From: Chitinivorax sp. B
Lineage (GTDB): Bacteria > Pseudomonadota > Gammaproteobacteria > Burkholderiales > SCOH01
DNA: 64,000 nt
Direction of reading: 5' to 3'
Assembly (NCBI RefSeq): GCF_005503445.1
Contig: NZ_SCOH01000006.1
Span: 1 to 64,000, forward strand
The position numbers and the translations under genes were made by a program. The notes under the pieces were generated by a model, which saw only the letters and a list, made by a program, of their open reading frames with translations, did no database searches and had not been told where the DNA came from. Below, in pieces: positions 1 to 8,661 of this stretch (position 1 is its first letter; every line of letters begins with the position of its first letter).

Positions 1-345
1 CTGTACCTCCACGCCACGGTAGCCCAGGTCCACGAAGACTTCCTTGGGTTGACAGCCAGTCAAAATCGCCACCTGTTCCAATGCCTCGAACAGCGTGTGG
101 CCATCGTACGGATGGCCAGGCATGCTGCGCATCCCAACCACCAGGCCTTTCTTGTGCGTGGTAGCGATCGACACCTTCACGCCGAACTCGTAAGGCTAGT
201 ACGATTTGCCCTTGGAGATGCACTCGGCCTCCGGTGCGTGCAGAAGGAATTGCGCCCATTTTAGCGAAACCTTGCAAATCTCAGCAGCGTAACTTTCGCT
301 TTTCGCCTTTAGAATCAGGCGAAAGCCGATTGTTCAGGGCCGACA
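1..345 (-). pseudogene. IS5-like transposase, internal fragment with an in-frame stop
   Basis: Read on the minus strand from about 345 to the left edge, one frame gives transposase-like sequence, including YEFGVKVSIATTHKKG, MPGHPYDGHTLFEALEQV and EVFVDLGYRGVE. These are typical of the catalytic middle of IS5-superfamily DDE transposases. The frame is broken by a TAG between GKSY and PYEF, where relatives read straight through. The N-terminal part is absent: a different IS remnant begins at 346. The C-terminal part lies off the left edge. It is therefore a dead fragment. The exact IS subgroup cannot be named from this piece. Confidence 0.7.
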
Positions 346-367
346 TTAAGAACCGCTAACAAAATTT
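346..367 (+). repeat. IS terminal inverted repeat, copy 1 (element interior to the right)
   Basis: The segment reads ttaagaaccgctaacaaaat. It matches, in inverted orientation and with one mismatch over the 17-base core, the end at 3285-3305, and it also matches both ends of the MITE-like element at 5511-5618. It lies directly after the stop codon of the IS5-family transposase remnant, so it is the natural right-hand (3') end of that IS. Confidence 0.6.
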
Positions 368-510
368 CGCAATAAACCGTAAGCAAATCACGGAGCAAGC
401 CAGCTTCAGCAGCGCGTAATGCGTATCAAGCCTTCGTTCAAAGCGGATGCGCAACTTGCCAAATCCAGCCAGCCACGCATATGAACCGCCCCGGTTTTTG
501 AGGAGGCCTC
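346..510 (-). pseudogene. IS5-family (IS427-like) transposase C-terminal remnant with its terminal repeat
   Basis: The minus strand carries the last ~50 codons of an IS5-family transposase: NRGGSYAWLAGFGKLRIRF, then ERRLDTHYALLKLACSVI, ending in a TAG stop. This AWL..F..L..R.ERR...H...L.LAC pattern is the usual C-terminus of IS427-group enzymes. The stop is followed by a terminal-repeat-like end at 346-367 (core ccgctaacaaaa). Nothing of the catalytic core remains upstream; the similarity stops near 510, just before the stop codon of the AraC gene. It is an end-fragment, and its terminal repeat recurs at 3285 and 5511. Confidence 0.65.
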
Positions 511-574
511 TTGATCAGAGAGAATAGCGGTATGAAGAAGACACCGCATGGTGGTGTCAGGTGGGGAGACAGTA

Positions 575-1411
575 TTACCGCGTTGTGCGATAAGCTCGTC
601 GATATGCGCCAGGTGTAAAGCCATAAGCTTGTTTGAATTGCCGATTCAGGTGGCTTTGATCAGAAAACCCAAGAAAAGACGCCACATCCAGCGGTGACCA
701 GTTGCACTTCAGCAACATACGAGCACGAATCAGCCGCCGTTGCTTGACCCAGGCATAAGGAGGTAGGCCGGTGGCCTGCCGGAAGACCCGTGAAAAATGA
801 AAAGGTGAAAGCCCAACCACCGTCGCGATTTCTTCCAAAGAGGGTGGCCTTGCCAAGCTAGCGTCCAAAAATGCCTTTGCCTCGGTGACTATGCGTGGTT
901 CGCGCCCAGGTTGCTTCAATTCTCCTACCTGCGCATAGCGCTGTAGCAATAACAGCAGCGTGTCGCGCCAATCGGACTGTAGCTGCAATGCACAAGCACC
1001 ACGTTCGGCAGCGTTATGCAATTTGCTAAAGCATGTAAATAGTTGAGGATCGTTTAATGCGCACGGTTGAAAGCGAGGTAGCACTTGATGGTTAAATGCC
1101 AATTCCACCAGCACATCCGCAAGACACTTTTGATCAGGATAGAATCCTCGGTAGCGCCAACCCTGTTCAGCGGCCTTTGCACCGGTATGCACCTCATCGG
1201 GATTGAGTAAGACCACGCTGCCAGTCGGCGCCACATACTCGGTACCACGATACCGAAACCGTTGGGCACCCGATTCGATAATAGAAAATACATAGCTTTC
1301 ATGTACATGGGGGGTGAAACACTGCTTGTCATATTGAGCATGAAGCAATTCCGTGCCCCCCAATGCGGGCACCTGCCAACAACGGACATACTCTTGCAGT
1401 TTCATCACCAT
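575..1411 (-). CDS. AraC-family transcriptional regulator
   Basis: A protein of about 278 residues with an N-terminal cupin-like ligand-binding half (HVHESY, then a run ending VVLLNPDEVH) and a C-terminal double helix-turn-helix AraC domain. The latter shows SLEEIATVVGLSPFHFSRVF and SPLDVASFLGFSDQSHLNRQ, followed by the signature FKQAYGFTPGAYR. The ATG at 1411 is preferred over an upstream TTG (1417); another ATG lies at 1405, and the ribosome site (AAGG) is weak. It lies 260 bases downstream of a LysE-type exporter on the same strand. AraC/LysE pairs are common, and the regulator usually controls the exporter gene in response to an amino acid or related amine. That role is inferred from context. 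The gene end abuts an IS remnant. Confidence 0.88.
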   Translation of the reverse strand: MVMKLQEYVRCWQVPALGGTELLHAQYDKQCFTPHVHESYVFSIIESGAQRFRYRGTEYVAPTGSVVLLNPDEVHTGAKAAEQGWRYRGFYPDQKCLADVLVELAFNHQVLPRFQPCALNDPQLFTCFSKLHNAAERGACALQLQSDWRDTLLLLLQRYAQVGELKQPGREPRIVTEAKAFLDASLARPPSLEEIATVVGLSPFHFSRVFRQATGLPPYAWVKQRRLIRARMLLKCNWSPLDVASFLGFSDQSHLNRQFKQAYGFTPGAYRRAYRTTR

Positions 1412-1671
1412 GGCCAATAGGGCCTTGTATGATGCACGATCATGAACTCACCCAATCTTGCGAGTAACGTTGCCGTAACCATCTGGGATGATGTGGTAGA
1501 TCCCACAGCCCCACTTGCTTGGTGTTGATGTCCACCAAATGACATGATTTTAACATTACCCGGTAGTCCGCTTGGCGAGTGTTGGTAGATGATGAGCATA
1601 CCTGATATCTCTGTAATCGAGCGTACACGCTATGTCGCAATAGCCATCGCTGGCACCACGGTTTACAGTTG

Positions 1672-2286
1672 CTACACCTGTAGCGCCATGTAACCGGCCA
1701 TTCCAACAAATATAACCCCAACCACCAAGTTAAAAGCAGTGCTATGTTCCAGGAGTCGATTACCTAGATGTTTCATGAGAAACGCATAGGAAAAATGCAC
1801 AAGGAAGGTGCAAGCCAACAGCAAAACCAGCAAACTACCCATCTGAGCTACTACAGGTTTTTCGGGATCCAGATATCCAGGGAAAAATGACGTAAAGAAC
1901 AGCAGTGTTTTGGGACTTGTAAACGTCAATAACGCGCCATGCCAAAAATGTCGCCACCCTCCATTGTTCCGTTCCACCAGTTGAACAGCTAAGTTTGTAT
2001 GAGCGTACTTGAAACTCAGTAGCCCAAGATAGGCAATGTAGATCGCCCCAACATATTGAATGGTTTTAAAGATGACAGGTGATGCGGCCAGTATCGCTGC
2101 GATACCTGACAACGCCAACAATGCCACCGCCAACATTCCCACCTGTATGCCGAAAATGATAGGGAGTGTTTTCCGCCACCCAAGATAGGTACTGTAGGTG
2201 ATAACACTCAAGGTTCCAGGTCCGGGCGTCGCGGCAGCGATGGTACAGGTGAACAAATAAGCTGCGATCTCGGGAATATTTAACAT
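1672..2286 (-). CDS. LysE/RhtB-family amino-acid exporter
   Basis: A 204-residue inner-membrane protein with about six hydrophobic segments. The N-terminal family motif is present (ATPGPGTLSVITYSTYLGWR, residues ~19-38). It is followed by the long hydrophobic helix around GIQVGMLAVALLALSG and the mid-protein segment FTSPKTLLFFTSFFPGY (~122-138), which is typical of the LysE superfamily. Length matches the family (~205 aa). AAAGG lies 8 bases before the ATG. These transporters export basic, branched-chain or homoserine-type amino acids using the proton gradient; the substrate cannot be read from sequence. The downstream AraC gene on the same strand is the likely regulator. Confidence 0.9.
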   Translation of the reverse strand: MLNIPEIAAYLFTCTIAAATPGPGTLSVITYSTYLGWRKTLPIIFGIQVGMLAVALLALSGIAAILAASPVIFKTIQYVGAIYIAYLGLLSFKYAHTNLAVQLVERNNGGWRHFWHGALLTFTSPKTLLFFTSFFPGYLDPEKPVVAQMGSLLVLLLACTFLVHFSYAFLMKHLGNRLLEHSTAFNLVVGVIFVGMAGYMALQV

Positions 2287-2450
2287 GTGAACTACCTTTG
2301 GTTACAGAAGTGGAAGTCATAACTTGTCGCAAGTATCCGCCAAGAGCTTGCCATGACTGTTTGCCAAAGTATTGAATGATCCTGCTGTCGGTGACTGTGT
2401 TGCGTCGCCCTGGCCATGATGACCAGCGGTGGTTCACCCAGTTCCTACCC

Positions 2451-3266
2451 CTAGCGCACGTTTGCAATTTCACTCGTCCAGTCGATAATTTCCTTGATTG
2501 AAGCGGATGGTGAGCCAACGTGACTCGAGTCTGGTTCATATAGCTTGGTTCGAATATTATTTGGAAGTGCATCAAACATCTGCCGCTTGACTTTAAGCAG
2601 GCCCGGGTAGTCATTTGTCGGGACGATGAACAATACAGGAATGGTCGGGCTCATCCTTTGCACTGCTTTCAACTGGTTCATGGCACCATCCGGATCGAAC
2701 CAGCTCAAGTATATTTTCGGGGTGGTGATAATCGGATAGATACCCTTGGCGCTTTCAAAATCGAGAAGCCGTGTCTTCTGGTCGCCTTTGCTTTCAGTGA
2801 CGAGTTTACGGGCTAACTCGACGGATTCCCCCAACTTTTCCCGGAATACCGGGCTGCTCGCGCTACCGCCGGGGGCAATGGCGATAACACCATCGATCGT
2901 ATGCTTGGTGCCGAAATAGAGTGCGAACAGCCCACCTTGGCTTAGCCCAGCAACAAATACCTTCTGGGCGCCTTTGCCCCGTAGCGAACTCAATACAGCC
3001 TCGACCTCGGACTCGGCTGCCTGCACTGTAACATCGTAATTACGCCGTCCAGACCATGGCATTTCCAGATTTGCGACAAGGAATCCCTGCCGTTCAAGCG
3101 AGCTAGCTAGGTCAGAGATATATTTCAGCGGAGTACCGCCTTTGCCATGCATCAGCACAAAGCCAATTTTGCTGTTGTTAGTTTCAGCGATCACATTCAG
3201 TGGCATCAATGCGCTGACGATTGGAAATATCAGAACGACAAAAAAACGGTAAAAAATGGAAGTCAT
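2451..3266 (-). CDS. Secreted alpha/beta hydrolase
   Basis: A protein of about 271 residues with an N-terminal signal peptide (hydrophobic VVLIFPIVSALMPLNVIAE). It has an alpha/beta-hydrolase core: FVLMHGKGG (oxyanion-hole strand/loop), nucleophile elbow GLSQGG (Ser), PTNDYP (probable catalytic Asp) and SSHVGSP (probable His). The second of two adjacent ATGs (3266) sits at the better distance from the strong GGAGG. The protein is probably periplasmic or secreted. Substrate unknown; the fold covers esterases, dienelactone-hydrolase-like and peptidase enzymes. It ends 165 bases upstream of the lysE gene and shares its strand. An IS-type terminal repeat lies just upstream of the start codon. Confidence 0.8.
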   Translation of the reverse strand: MTSIFYRFFVVLIFPIVSALMPLNVIAETNNSKIGFVLMHGKGGTPLKYISDLASSLERQGFLVANLEMPWSGRRNYDVTVQAAESEVEAVLSSLRGKGAQKVFVAGLSQGGLFALYFGTKHTIDGVIAIAPGGSASSPVFREKLGESVELARKLVTESKGDQKTRLLDFESAKGIYPIITTPKIYLSWFDPDGAMNQLKAVQRMSPTIPVLFIVPTNDYPGLLKVKRQMFDALPNNIRTKLYEPDSSHVGSPSASIKEIIDWTSEIANVR

Positions 3267-3284
3267 CATTTCCTCCTTTTCGCC

Positions 3285-3308
3285 GGGTTTTGTTAGCGGC
3301 TCTTAGAA
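3285..3308 (-). repeat. IS terminal inverted repeat, copy 2 (element interior to the left)
   Basis: gggttttgttagcggctctt is the reverse complement of the repeat type at 346 and at the left end of the MITE at 5511. It points the opposite way to copy 1. The two copies therefore bracket 346-3308, which contains the IS remnant, the AraC and LysE genes and the hydrolase. The hydrolase ribosome site is only a few bases from this repeat. Confidence 0.55.
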
Positions 3309-3648
3309 CGAGAGTAAGCGCAAAGCAAGCGAGGCCACAACCGCGCACGCGAACAAGCGCTTCCAGACAGCTGGCCAATCAGCCCAGATAACCACCCAGC
3401 GACAGTGTCTGCGGCGGTTGCCACAAGGAGGAGCTTAAGAACAAGGTCACGCTGCGCATACTTGTCGGTGATTGTGTGCCAGTAACGTCTGCAGAAAATA
3501 GCAGCCGCTTCACTTGCCTTGGTGCCTGATAACCCTTGACCACTACCGTGACAGGGATGCCAGACCTCCCCCACGAGCCGCCCAGCAAGAGCAACAGCAC
3601 CTGACACCTTCTCTCACTCAAACGCAGGACTACTGTCCGTAGCTTCAT
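3293..3648 (-). pseudogene. Small gene after the caspase-like gene, probably frameshifted
   Basis: An ATG at 3648 directly follows the stop codon of the caspase-like gene (TAATATG). It opens an 89-codon frame starting MKLRTVVLRLSERRC and a hydrophobic stretch, suggesting a signal or membrane segment. A second minus-strand frame (3293-3607) overlaps it and continues to the IS repeat at 3285. This suggests one protein broken by a frameshift and possibly cut short by the IS end. I do not recognise a family. The tight coupling to the gene before it is the main support for its being, or having been, a real partner gene. Confidence 0.3.
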
Positions 3649-3649
3649 A

Positions 3650-4918
3650 TTATTTGAGCCGGTGCAATTCCTGGGTGGACAGACGCCCGTCCTTCTCGAC
3701 AGATGCTTGCATTGAGGTCCGATTTACGAGCCGGAAGGTCAGGCTCACGATACCCGTGAAGAACTTGATACCAGCCTGGTCGATGGTGGCTGTGAAATGA
3801 ATCGCCGTTGCCGGTCTGATCGGCGGTGTCTGGACCCCACGCGGCGGACCGTAACCATAAACGCCTTCCACGCGCCCCACAGCGTCAACACTGGTGACGA
3901 TGACCATGATTTGCCGTCCGGTGCCGTCCCAGCCCGACTCCCCCACCCACGCGCCGATGTAATCGGCGAATTTTGACGTGGGATCGGACTGCGAAACGGG
4001 TATTTTCTCCGGTAAGGGAATGCGCAGGCGTTCCGCGGCCGTCCGAACCATGGGATCCATAGACAAAACGTGCTGCTCTTGGGTGTTGAGCACCTGCGCC
4101 GAGCCCTCTTTCCGCAGTTCGCTGACCCGGCCCGCGATATAGAACTCGCCATCGATCGGCGAATTCGACACCCACGGCTGCTGCGCGCCTGCCGTGGTGC
4201 GCTTTACCTGCAAGCCCACCTCGTTGAACAGGCGGAACAAATCGAGGCCGGGTGTCCGCAGGGTTTGCGCCAGTGCCTTGGTGAACGGACTGTTGCCGTC
4301 GGCACCGTCCATTGCAACGCTGCCTGGCTGCGTTGCATACACGAGCAGCGTGCCCTCGGGTGCCTGCATCTGCGCGAGGCCACCCGCCGCCGCGCGCAAG
4401 CCACGCCCGCCAAACGGGTTATTGCGGCACGCGTCCAGGATCATGATGTTCAACGTGGTGCCGGCGCCCTCCATCTGGCGCAACACCAGGGAGGCATCGA
4501 GGAGCTAGAAATCGAGATCAGCCTCGCGCTCCGGGTTGGCGGTGGTCGGCACCAACCAGTTGGTGCCGCGCACCTGCAGCCCGTGACCGGCGTAGTAGAA
4601 CAGCGCCACACTGGCACCGACCGCCTGCCGGCCGAATTCCTGCACCGCGCGGTCGAAACCTTGCTTGTCAAGGTCGAGCTGCGGCCCGCCGCCGACCACA
4701 GCGAAGCCGAGCCCCTGCAATGTCTCGCCGACGAGCTTGGCGTCGTTCGCGGGATTGGCGAGGTGCGGGATGTTCACGTAGCGGCTATTGCCGACCACCA
4801 GCGCGATGCGCTTCCCCGACATGGGTGCGCTGCGCCCTTGCGCGGCGGCCCAGTCCGCCGCTGTCAGCGCCAACATAGCGACGATGGCTGCAACCATTGT
4901 GCTTGTTGTCCGCATCAT
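3650..4918 (-). pseudogene. Secreted caspase-like (peptidase C14) protein, split by an in-frame TAG
   Basis: Two minus-strand pieces lie in the same frame, separated by a single TAG at about 4505. The N-terminal piece (4918-4508) has a signal peptide, then GKRIALVVGNSRYVNIPHL, NPANDAKLVGETLQGLGF and the catalytic-His motif ALFYYAGHGLQVRGTNWLVP. The C-terminal piece resumes LLDASLVLRQMEG and carries the catalytic-Cys motif IMILDACRNNPFGG, then YATQPGSVAMDG and SPFTKAL. A further ~140 residues with no family I recognise follow. The caspase-hemoglobinase fold is thus complete across the stop, and one C-to-T change (CAG to TAG) would explain the break. Unless the stop is read through, only a Cys-less fragment is made. 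A minus-strand small gene follows immediately. Confidence 0.8.
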
Positions 4919-5430
4919 CGCTCCCTATCTCACCCATCCCGCGGCGTTTGAAATCCCGGGTGCTATCTCCTCCCTACCTTCCAAAACCGTCTGTCCAAAC
5001 CGTACCCCACCACGCTGAGGCAGGCTACCACGACGCGTATCTTCCATATGCGACATGTGTATCTCTCTTCACAGAAAACGCGGGAAAACTTGGTTTTTTC
5101 TTCCACGCCGTACGCTTACCATGCCCCCTCGACTGCATCATTAGGGCTTGGAATGTGGTGGATTCGGAGCCCCGCTAAACACCCATTGATTGTATGCAAA
5201 TCCAGATATGGCTTAATGATAGGCCACTGAGTCGCTGCAACAGAGAAAATGATGCGAATGCCTGCAAGAAAGCTGAAGATTGCAACACCAATGATGGCGA
5301 ATGTGGGAGATAGATACCCAGCGACGCCCAATTGACCAAAGGCGCCAATAATGAGTCAACAAGCAATTGAAAGGTGGCGACCAAGGAGTCGATAAGTCTT
5401 TAACTTATCGCCCTTCATTTCCCTAGCAGT
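4919..5430. other. Intergenic stretch with possible decayed membrane-protein fragment
   Basis: No intact gene is visible. On the minus strand between 5116 and 5384, two overlapping frames give short hydrophobic peptides (for example SPTFAIIGVAIFSFLAG) that could be pieces of one small membrane protein with a frameshift. There is no clear start, ribosome site or family. Confidence 0.3.
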
Positions 5431-5510
5431 ATGATCATCGGCCTTGATCCAGCCAAGAGCATCTTCGTACCGCATGGAGAATCGCAACAAGGTGTGGTGT
5501 TTCTTAAAGT
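5431..5510 (+). pseudogene. IS110-family transposase N-terminal stub
   Basis: The ATG at 5431 opens MIIGLDPAKSIFVPHG and continues for about 26 codons. It matches the conserved start of IS110-family transposases, which carry the first catalytic Asp in a motif of the type IGIDLAK-F-VHG. The reading frame is cut by the MITE-like palindrome beginning at 5511. No convincing continuation is seen after that element. Confidence 0.55.
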
Positions 5511-5618
5511 GCCGCTAACAAAACCCTTCTGGTGTTGTTGTGCAAACTTGTCGTACTTCATGTACTGCCTTCGTTTGCACACCTAAGCAGAATCACTTCG
5601 CTGGGTTTTGTTAGCGGC
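5511..5618. mobile_element. MITE-like element, 108 bp with perfect 16-bp inverted ends
   Basis: It starts gccgctaacaaaaccc (5511-5526) and ends with the exact reverse complement gggttttgttagcggc (5603-5618). Imperfect pairing continues outward (ttctta / taagaa). The interior has no coding capacity. The ends match those of the IS5-family remnant at 346 and the solo end at 3285, so it is probably a non-autonomous derivative moved by the same transposase. It interrupts the IS110 fragment. Confidence 0.7.
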
Positions 5619-5782
5619 TCTAAGAAGCCGCGTGTCCGTCAGGAACTCCTACATGGCGGAGTGATCAGCCTGTTTTCACTCACCTGGCACTACCGTCAGC
5701 AAAATCCTTGTGCTACATACACTCCGGTTGCTATGTACTACATGTCTCACTCATTGCTGATTGCCTGATTTGCAAACAAGTC

Positions 5783-7915
5783 CTAGGTTGGGGGCTCAGG
5801 TGGTGTCTTCACTTCCAGATTGAAGTACCCTCGTTCGTCATCCCACAAACCCAACTGGTACCAATGAATCAGCACACTCGCATCATGGTGCCATACCTCA
5901 GGCGGATCAGGCGGGGGGGTATTTCCAGCCAGTAAGTCGTCACGCCATTGATTCCACTGTTCGATCATCCATGGCTCAACGTGTTCGTCTGACAAATGCA
6001 CGGCCCAAACTTCCGTCGGCATCAGTCGGCCTTTGACCTTGACGGTGGCAAGGTGGCGGGGACGGTGGCCAAGGGCACTGGCGGTTGGCACCAGCTCCGG
6101 CGTCACGAGCAAACGGGATGAGAAGATGCGGGTGAGTGTTTCCAGACGTGCCGCCAGATTGAGCGGATCACCGAGAATACCAAACTTGTGTACGCCATGG
6201 CGCGGCCCGATTTCACCCATGAACACCGAGCCCTCTGTCACGGCAATGCCTGCATAGAGCGACTTGGTGGGTGGCATGTTCTGGGCCATAGGTCGTTGTG
6301 CCAGCAATTTGAAATAAGCTTTCTGTCGCTGGCTGAGCATGATTGTTGCCCTGAGTGCCCGTTCGCGCTGTTGCTCGGGCTGGTAGTCATCCAGTTCGCC
6401 CAACACTGGCCAATAGAAGCACAGCAGATCACCAATATAGCCTTCGAGCCAGGCATCGAAATGCTCCTGCAGGCCGGGGGTGACCTCGTTGAGATAGTCA
6501 TTGATCAGCTCGAAGATGGCCTTTGCCGACCCCAGTTGATTCGTCAGTTGTGTATAGCCTGCGAGGTCACTCATCAGAACGATGGCGATGGTTTGCCGTC
6601 CCGAAAATGGGTCATGAGTGTGTTTCAGCAGCAAACCGCGTATCTGGGGTGGCATAAAGCGAACCAATACAGCATTTTGGTAGGTGTGAAACCACATATG
6701 CCCGGCAACGACAATCAGTGCGGCTGCGAGTGCGGCTGTGGCCATGGGACTTGCTGGCAGCTGAGCCCATGGGTAGAGCATGGGACTGAGCCACCAAAGC
6801 CCAGCGGCGACGACCAGAGTGGCCATCGATGCGACAGTAAAGCGTAACCAGCCAAAACCAACGGTGGCCACGCTACCTGCCAAGCCAATCAACAGAATTT
6901 GGCCCCCAAATGATAGCCCCCGTGGGCCATCGCCGAGCAGCGCAGTTTCGATTCCTGCCTGGGTAATATGGGTGCCGTTCATCAGACCTATGTGTGTATT
7001 CAACATACTAAGCAGAGGGGTCGGATGGATATCGACCGATTCTTCCAGCCCCACCAGTTGCGCGAGGATGATTCGACCTGTGACAGCAGGGGCAAGTGCT
7101 TGCCACTTGCGAGGATTACAGCTTGCGACGTCAGACAAAGCGACAATGCCGAGGTCATTGGGTGAGGCATGTGGGTTGTCAAAGCGAATCGGGAGGCAGC
7201 CTGGCCGCCCATCATTACATCGGCCGACGGAATAGGTTGCAGGGGCGAGACGCGACAGGACTCCACCAGGTCGGGTGTACAGGCTACGGGCGATACCATC
7301 TCCGGTCATGGGAAGCATCACATCAACGAAAGCGGGCATACTCTTCCGGTGACCAAATAGCAAATCGTAGGCAGGTGGAGATCGATCTGACAGGGGTTGA
7401 GGAATGACCAGATGGGTGCGAGCAGATTCGTCGACATCCAGGGGTGCATGCCGCGGGCGTCCTACGAAGCTAAGACAGGCAGGCTTGCCACGTAAACGAC
7501 AGATAGTTGGCGGCGTGCCAGTGTCAGGCATGCAGGGTACGAAAGTCTGTTTACGAAAACTGCGTAGTGCAATCTGAGCATCCAGAAAAACATCCCTGGC
7601 ACCCATGTAGGTCAGTCGTTCGATTGCCAACGCGTACAGGGTCAAGGTCTGTTCACGAGAAACCGATAGGGGGATGCGCTCATCCAACACAAGCCGCATC
7701 GTGTGAACATTGGTGCTTCGAAGGTTGTGGGCAACGATCCGGTCGTAGAGTTTGCTATCAAAGATGTCGACATGCAGCCACAATAAACTGGAGCCAATCA
7801 CCACTGACAACACCATGGCAATGGCCAGCCATAGTGGTTTGGCGAGCGGAATTGGTAGTAATACGCGCAGCTTGATCGAGTGCCACGCGTCGACTATTCG
7901 TCGTTGACCAGCCAT
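5783..7915 (-). CDS. CHASE2-domain class III adenylate/guanylate cyclase
   Basis: A 710-residue membrane sensor. A first membrane helix lies near residues 28-47, followed by a ~290-residue extracytoplasmic CHASE2 region (DSKLYDRI near 53; a GARDVFLDAQI segment near 105). Two or three closely spaced helices lie at ~338-405. The C-terminal cyclase domain (~440-640) has both metal-binding Asp motifs: VLMSDLAGYTQLTNQ (Asp450) and YIGDLLCFYWP (Asp496). It also has a later IAVTEGSVFMGEIG and GDPLNLAARLETL region. It likely makes cAMP (cGMP is possible) in response to a periplasmic signal. Its start overlaps the preceding gene by 22 bases, so the two are translationally coupled. The upstream gene encodes a secreted protein, a plausible signal partner. 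Confidence 0.88.
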   Translation of the reverse strand: MAGQRRIVDAWHSIKLRVLLPIPLAKPLWLAIAMVLSVVIGSSLLWLHVDIFDSKLYDRIVAHNLRSTNVHTMRLVLDERIPLSVSREQTLTLYALAIERLTYMGARDVFLDAQIALRSFRKQTFVPCMPDTGTPPTICRLRGKPACLSFVGRPRHAPLDVDESARTHLVIPQPLSDRSPPAYDLLFGHRKSMPAFVDVMLPMTGDGIARSLYTRPGGVLSRLAPATYSVGRCNDGRPGCLPIRFDNPHASPNDLGIVALSDVASCNPRKWQALAPAVTGRIILAQLVGLEESVDIHPTPLLSMLNTHIGLMNGTHITQAGIETALLGDGPRGLSFGGQILLIGLAGSVATVGFGWLRFTVASMATLVVAAGLWWLSPMLYPWAQLPASPMATAALAAALIVVAGHMWFHTYQNAVLVRFMPPQIRGLLLKHTHDPFSGRQTIAIVLMSDLAGYTQLTNQLGSAKAIFELINDYLNEVTPGLQEHFDAWLEGYIGDLLCFYWPVLGELDDYQPEQQRERALRATIMLSQRQKAYFKLLAQRPMAQNMPPTKSLYAGIAVTEGSVFMGEIGPRHGVHKFGILGDPLNLAARLETLTRIFSSRLLVTPELVPTASALGHRPRHLATVKVKGRLMPTEVWAVHLSDEHVEPWMIEQWNQWRDDLLAGNTPPPDPPEVWHHDASVLIHWYQLGLWDDERGYFNLEVKTPPEPPT

Positions 7916-8661
7916 TCGACAGTGTATTCGGTAACCAGGTCTTTAGGAGGCGGGATCCGCTGGAGCCGGTCGACGATGCACCGAGGGTAGTCGCCTATTG
8001 TGGCATCGGGTGCGGCGTTGACGTTGGTCTGTAGCGTGACTGGTCCAGTCCGCGGGAAAATCAGCCTGACGCCTGCGGTCGGCGCTTGACCGGTGCTGGC
8101 CCGGCAGAAGTCAACGAGTGGTTTATGTCGATCTAGCCATTGTCGGATCTTGTCCGTGTCAGGGTTCCCGAACGAGCGCATCGCGACTGCTGCGTTGATT
8201 GTGACGGCCTGTCGCATGGGGCGAATAGATTCGCTCACGCAAATCAGCGACGGTTCTGTCGCCGACCCACAACGCAGCACATTGCGAGCCCAGATACAAG
8301 ATGAGTCCAGCGCAATGCGTTGCGGCCAGCTACCGCTTTTGGTTGGGTCAACGTGAAGGCCTACGGCATGCGTACCATTGTTCTCACAGCGTATGTGTGT
8401 CCGGCCAGCGTTGTTTGTCTCGGTTTCGCTGATCTCGATGTAGCCTCCTGTATGAATCACCACGGTGCCGCGCCCGACAGCGTCACGGTTGCCTCCACAG
8501 GCTGCTCGGTTTTCGAAACGATCACTGTTGGAGCGGTCGATCAACCATAGCATGCAGTTGTCGGCACAGTAAGCGCCAGCTGAAGACATAAAGATCAGTA
8601 AGCCAACACAAGTGCATGCTATCCGTCGACGTTGGTGCCGAAACTGATTCGGGTTGGCCAT
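7894..8661 (-). CDS. Secreted Cys-rich hypothetical protein coupled to the cyclase
   Basis: About 255 residues. The ATG at 8661 is chosen because AAGGGG lies 6 bases upstream; an in-frame upstream ATG at 8703 lacks this. The N-terminus is a signal peptide (basic HQRRRI, then CTCVGLLIFMSSAGAYCADN). The mature part has several cysteines and repeated short beta-rich segments. I do not recognise a family. It ends with TAG 22 bases inside the CHASE2-cyclase gene, so the pair is probably co-expressed and coupled. A periplasmic ligand or modulator for the CHASE2 domain is possible but unproven. Confidence 0.6.
   Translation of the reverse strand: MANPNQFRHQRRRIACTCVGLLIFMSSAGAYCADNCMLWLIDRSNSDRFENRAACGGNRDAVGRGTVVIHTGGYIEISETETNNAGRTHIRCENNGTHAVGLHVDPTKSGSWPQRIALDSSCIWARNVLRCGSATEPSLICVSESIRPMRQAVTINAAVAMRSFGNPDTDKIRQWLDRHKPLVDFCRASTGQAPTAGVRLIFPRTGPVTLQTNVNAAPDATIGDYPRCIVDRLQRIPPPKDLVTEYTVEWLVNDE

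Noticed and set aside
4070-4951. 293-codon plus-strand open frame
   Set aside because: It lies antisense to the caspase-like gene, is His/Arg/Gln-rich without a domain, and exists because the opposing GC-rich codons avoid stops.
6188-6847. 219-codon plus-strand frame
   Set aside because: Antisense to the CHASE2 cyclase, with no start signal or domain.
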